Source: Allobosea sp.
GTDB taxonomy: Bacteria; Pseudomonadota; Alphaproteobacteria; Rhizobiales; Beijerinckiaceae
DNA length: 5,336 nucleotides
Assembly: GCA_021732895.1 (NCBI GenBank)
Contig: JAKFWE010000035.1
Location: 1-5,336, forward strand
Direction of reading: 5' to 3'
The position numbers and the translations under genes were made by a program. Every line of letters begins with the position of its first letter. Position 1 is the stretch's first letter. Under the pieces are notes generated by a model that was not told the origin of the DNA, did no database searches, and saw only the letters and a list, made by a program, of their open reading frames with translations. Below, in pieces: positions 2,475 to 5,336 of this stretch.

Positions 2475-5336
2475 ATGCCCTTGATGATCAAACCGCGCAG
2501 TCTGGGCCTGATGGCCAGGGCCGAGCGACGAGAGGCCGGCGCGAGTTACATCATCTCCGCTTTCGGCCTGTTCGACCTCGCCGAGCCCGATCCCTTTCGC
2601 CTGCAGAGCGAGCAGGCCATGTGGCTGATGGTGGCCAAGGAACTGCCGCCCGGCGCGATCTTCGACGCCGGCATGCCCAAGCCGACGGCTGAAATCCTGC
2701 TCGGCGGACATGCCGCCGCGCCCGGCGGCCAGCCGGTGCAGCGCATGGGCCTGGCCTGGGCGATCGGCGATCTGCAGAAGCGCCTGCTCGTCACCGGCGA
2801 CCGGGTCTGGCGGCTGGCCGGGACGACGCCGGTTCCGACGGAGCCGGCTCCGTTCATCCGCATGCCGCTGGTTCCGGCTCGCTGCTTCGGCGGCCCGGGC
2901 CATCCGGCCAATCCCGAAGGCGTGGGCTTTCGCGCGCAGGAACGCCTGATGGCGCGCGAGACGGTGGCCCTGCCGAATATCGAGACGCCGGAGACCGCCA
3001 TCCGCGCGATCGGCGATCAGCCCGCTCCGCCCGCCTTCGGCGCGATGGCGGCCGACGCCAGGGAGCGCCTGCAATATGCCGGCTCCTATGACGCCACGTG
3101 GCTGAAGACCCTGGCGCCGGGCCTCGCCGCCGACGCCGATCCGCGCCTGTTCCTGTTCGCGCCGCCCGACCAGCGCCTGCCTGGTTATCTCAACGGCGAC
3201 GAAGGCTACGGGCTGCGCAACTTCGCCGCCGACGCTCCGGAAATTCAGCGGCATTTGCCCGGGTTTCGCGTGCGCTGCTTCGTCGGCTGGGTCGATCCGT
3301 CGCGGCCGCCCGTCGAGGTCGCGCTGCGCATCGACACGCTCTGGCTGTTCGCCGGCGCGCGTCGCGGCGTCATGGTCTATCGCGGCGCCGTCCCCACGGC
3401 GGATGTCGAGGCCGCCGACGTCGCTGATGTGATGGTCGCCTATGAACGGATGCTCGACGAGCCGCGGCCGGCGAGCCATTATCTCGAGGTGCGGGCCCTG
3501 CGCACAAATCCTGAAACCGCGTTCAAATATGCTTTGTCCGAGCACCAGCTCGTGCCGCCGGCGCCGGCGGAACTGGTCGCCGCCCGCCACGCCGAGCGCA
3601 AGGAGCGGGCCGCGGAGCAGCGTCGTCGCCAGCACGAACAGACCACATGGATCATGGCGCAGGAACTGGCGCGATCCGGTCTGCCGAAGGAGCAGTGGCC
3701 GGTGCTCGTCCCCGCCGAGCCCGGTGATCTCGACTTGCCGCTGCCGACCCCGGCGGAGCTGGAAAGCGGCGATTTCGACCTAGCCGAGATGCTCGACGCG
3801 CTTGAGGACGTGCAGACCCGCAAGATGGCGGAGCTCGACCAGATGATCGAGGCGCGCCAGCCGGTCATGGACGCAATGCAGCAGATCGCCTCGGGCGAGG
3901 CCGATCCCGGCGTGATCGACCGGCTTCTGGCGCTGCTCGATCAGCCGGATGTCGCCGCCAGGCTCGACGCCGAGATCGCGAACGTTCCGTCGGTCGGCGC
4001 GCTCGAGGCCGATCCCGATGTGAAGCTGCCGGCGGAGACCGCGGCGGCGCTCGACCGGATCGGTGACTGGCGCCGGGCCATTCTCGACGGCGCAACGCCT
4101 GAGATCGACGAGGACGAGCAGTTGGCGCAGGCGCGAGCCCGCTTTCTCGATCTGCCGGAAGGCAAGCCGATGGCGCAGGCGCGCCGCCAACTGACGCAAG
4201 ATCGCTTCACCCTGCCGGCGATCGATCTCTCCGATGTCGGCGCGCCGGCGTCGGCTGCCGCTCTCCCCGCCGGCGACGACGACATGCTGGCGAACGCGCT
4301 GCGCGCGCTGGAGGGTGATCCGGACATGCCCGCCAGCGCGGCCGAGGAGGTCCGGGCCGCGCTCGGGAAGGCGGAGGCCGAGCTCGCGCGGATGATGCCC
4401 AACCTGCCCGGCCCGTCGCGCTTGCAGTCGCTGCTCGCCAAGCCGCCCGCGCCGCCGGCGGGCGCGGCCCCGGCCGGCGAGGTCGGCCTGGCGATGGGCG
4501 ACAGGCTGGCTGCAGCCGGCGCGCAGGCGCATGCGGCGCTCGACGACGCCGACGCCCAGATCATCCCGGCGCTGGCCGAGATGCGGCGGCTCTCGCCGGA
4601 GCCGATGAAGCCCGAAGTCCCGCTGACCGCGCGCGTCGCCAGCGCATTCGGCGCGTTGGTCGTCGAACAACTCAGGGCCGGGGTTTCTCTCGCCGGGCGC
4701 GACCTCGCCGGAGTCGACTTGTCAGGCGTCGATCTGACCGGCGTCGATTTCACAGGCGCGCTGATGGAGCGCGCCCGACTGGACGGCGCGCGGTTGGCCG
4801 GGGCCCTTCTGTCCGGCGCGACCTTGTGCGGCGCGTCGCTGCGCGGGGCGGACCTGTCCGGCTGCGATCTGACCAAGACCAATCTCTGCAAGGTCGATGG
4901 CGAGGGCGCCCGTTTCGTCGGCGCCCGCCTGATCGACACCGAGATGCTGGGCGCCCGTTTCACCGGCGCCTCCTTCGAGGGCGCCGAGATCAGCCGGCTG
5001 ATCCTGCTTCAAATTCCGCTGACCCGCGCGAGTTTCGCCGGAGCGCGCCTCTCCGACCTGATCCTGATGCGCTGCGACATCGAAGCCAGCGACTGGCGCG
5101 GCGTCGAGGCGGCCCGCGTCCAGATGCTCGAATGCCCGCTTGGCCAGGCCCGCTTCGCCGGTGCGGCGCTGCACGAGGTCTGCATCCTCGGCGGCGGCGC
5201 GCGCGAGGTCGATTTCAGCGACTCGCGCCTGTCGAGCGTCGCCTTCATCGGCGATCTCGACATGGCTGGTGCGAGCTTCGCGCGCGTCGAAGCGACGGGC
5301 CTGAGCTTCCTGAAGACGGACCTCTCCGACGCCGAT
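2475..5336 (+). CDS. DUF2169 domain protein with long helical linker and C-terminal pentapeptide repeats (3' end outside window)
   Basis: The frame stays open for 954 codons to the window edge. Residues about 15-310 match the DUF2169 pattern: GDLQKRLLVTGDRVW (98-112), LPGYLNGDEGYGLRNF (235-250), a following LPGF, then the IDTLWLF strand (286-292) and a YRG element (302-304). Residues about 365-720 form a predicted helical, Ala/Asp/Glu/Pro-rich linker with charged segments. From 737 on, pentapeptide repeats of the A(D/N)LxG type predict a right-handed beta helix. There is no signal peptide or membrane segment. DUF2169 proteins are typically encoded in type VI secretion loci beside VgrG and PAAR/DUF4150 genes, and an Agrobacterium member is needed for loading a DNase effector. 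An adaptor or chaperone role is therefore likely but inferred. The ATG at 2475 is preferred because a frame stop lies at 2433-2435 and only a TTG (2445) intervenes. AGGG at 2460-2463 is a weak, distant ribosome site. The C-terminus is missing. Confidence 0.92.
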   Translation, partial: MPLMIKPRSLGLMARAERREAGASYIISAFGLFDLAEPDPFRLQSEQAMWLMVAKELPPGAIFDAGMPKPTAEILLGGHAAAPGGQPVQRMGLAWAIGDLQKRLLVTGDRVWRLAGTTPVPTEPAPFIRMPLVPARCFGGPGHPANPEGVGFRAQERLMARETVALPNIETPETAIRAIGDQPAPPAFGAMAADARERLQYAGSYDATWLKTLAPGLAADADPRLFLFAPPDQRLPGYLNGDEGYGLRNFAADAPEIQRHLPGFRVRCFVGWVDPSRPPVEVALRIDTLWLFAGARRGVMVYRGAVPTADVEAADVADVMVAYERMLDEPRPASHYLEVRALRTNPETAFKYALSEHQLVPPAPAELVAARHAERKERAAEQRRRQHEQTTWIMAQELARSGLPKEQWPVLVPAEPGDLDLPLPTPAELESGDFDLAEMLDALEDVQTRKMAELDQMIEARQPVMDAMQQIASGEADPGVIDRLLALLDQPDVAARLDAEIANVPSVGALEADPDVKLPAETAAALDRIGDWRRAILDGATPEIDEDEQLAQARARFLDLPEGKPMAQARRQLTQDRFTLPAIDLSDVGAPASAAALPAGDDDMLANALRALEGDPDMPASAAEEVRAALGKAEAELARMMPNLPGPSRLQSLLAKPPAPPAGAAPAGEVGLAMGDRLAAAGAQAHAALDDADAQIIPALAEMRRLSPEPMKPEVPLTARVASAFGALVVEQLRAGVSLAGRDLAGVDLSGVDLTGVDFTGALMERARLDGARLAGALLSGATLCGASLRGADLSGCDLTKTNLCKVDGEGARFVGARLIDTEMLGARFTGASFEGAEISRLILLQIPLTRASFAGARLSDLILMRCDIEASDWRGVEAARVQMLECPLGQARFAGAALHEVCILGGGAREVDFSDSRLSSVAFIGDLDMAGASFARVEATGLSFLKTDLSDAD
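4683..5336 (+). repeat. Tandem pentapeptide-coding repeat
   Basis: The DNA encodes consecutive five-residue units, degenerate 15-base repeats, inside the DUF2169 gene. From residue 737 to 926 there are 38 units in one unbroken register. One extra residue (Asp927) shifts the phase, and five more units follow to 952. The first half is canonical (VDLSG, ADLSG, ARLAG). Units after about residue 837 are more degenerate (LILLQ, VEAAR, GGARE). The array continues past the window. Four units make one turn of the predicted beta helix, so at least ten coils are expected. Confidence 0.88.

Noticed and set aside
2403..3635. 410-codon reverse open frame opposite the DUF2169 domain
   Set aside because: The forward frame has conserved DUF2169 motifs. 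The reverse translation is Arg/Gly/His-rich without domain features.
3780..5174. Several reverse open frames (3780-4670, 3941-4963, 4722-5174) opposite the linker and pentapeptide array
   Set aside because: They mirror a repetitive forward coding sequence. The repeat-like look of the reverse proteins comes from the 15-base pentapeptide periodicity.
4683..5336. Qnr/MfpA-like DNA-mimic function for the pentapeptide array
   Set aside because: Pentapeptide repeats alone do not indicate gyrase protection. The fusion to DUF2169 and a long linker points to a scaffold or adaptor role instead.
4683..5336. CRISPR-like or other non-coding tandem repeat
   Set aside because: The periodicity is 15 bases in frame with a coding sequence, units are degenerate at the DNA level and no spacers exist.

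Overview
The window is G+C-rich, with strong G/C bias at third codon positions. Its gene set (RsbW/RsbV-type partner-switch genes, a MinD/ParA-like ATPase, and a DUF2169 protein with pentapeptide repeats) suggests an alphaproteobacterium, probably of the Hyphomicrobiales. That placement is inferred from codon style and gene content, because no marker gene is present. I see no rRNA, tRNA, CRISPR array, insertion sequence or attachment site.

The left third is a leftward unit. A small coiled-coil protein (814-1227, GTG start) lies 81 bases upstream of a MinD/ParA-like P-loop ATPase. The ATPase starts at 732 and runs off the left edge, so its C-terminus is missing. A 256-base intergenic region (1228-1483) separates this unit from rightward genes. 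It holds candidate promoter elements in both directions and two perfect inverted repeats.

The right side runs forward. First comes an RsbW-like ATP-binding protein (1484-1930), then an RsbV/SpoIIAA-like STAS antagonist (1997-2332), together a compact partner-switching pair. After a 142-base spacer with a hairpin and a TTGACA hexamer comes a very large open frame (2475 to beyond 5336). It encodes an N-terminal DUF2169 domain, a long acidic/alanine-rich helical linker and at least 43 C-terminal pentapeptide repeats. DUF2169 is known mainly from type VI secretion loci, where such proteins act as effector adaptors or chaperones next to VgrG and PAAR-type proteins. No VgrG, PAAR or other secretion component is in the window; any would lie to the right.

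Working model (inference): the STAS/HATPase pair is a phosphorylation switch, the MinD-like ATPase and its coiled-coil neighbour are a positioning or assembly switch, and the DUF2169-pentapeptide protein is the structural or secretion-linked client. Their close association across one divergent control region is the main novelty here. The kinase/phosphatase input, any sigma factor and any secretion hardware are not visible.
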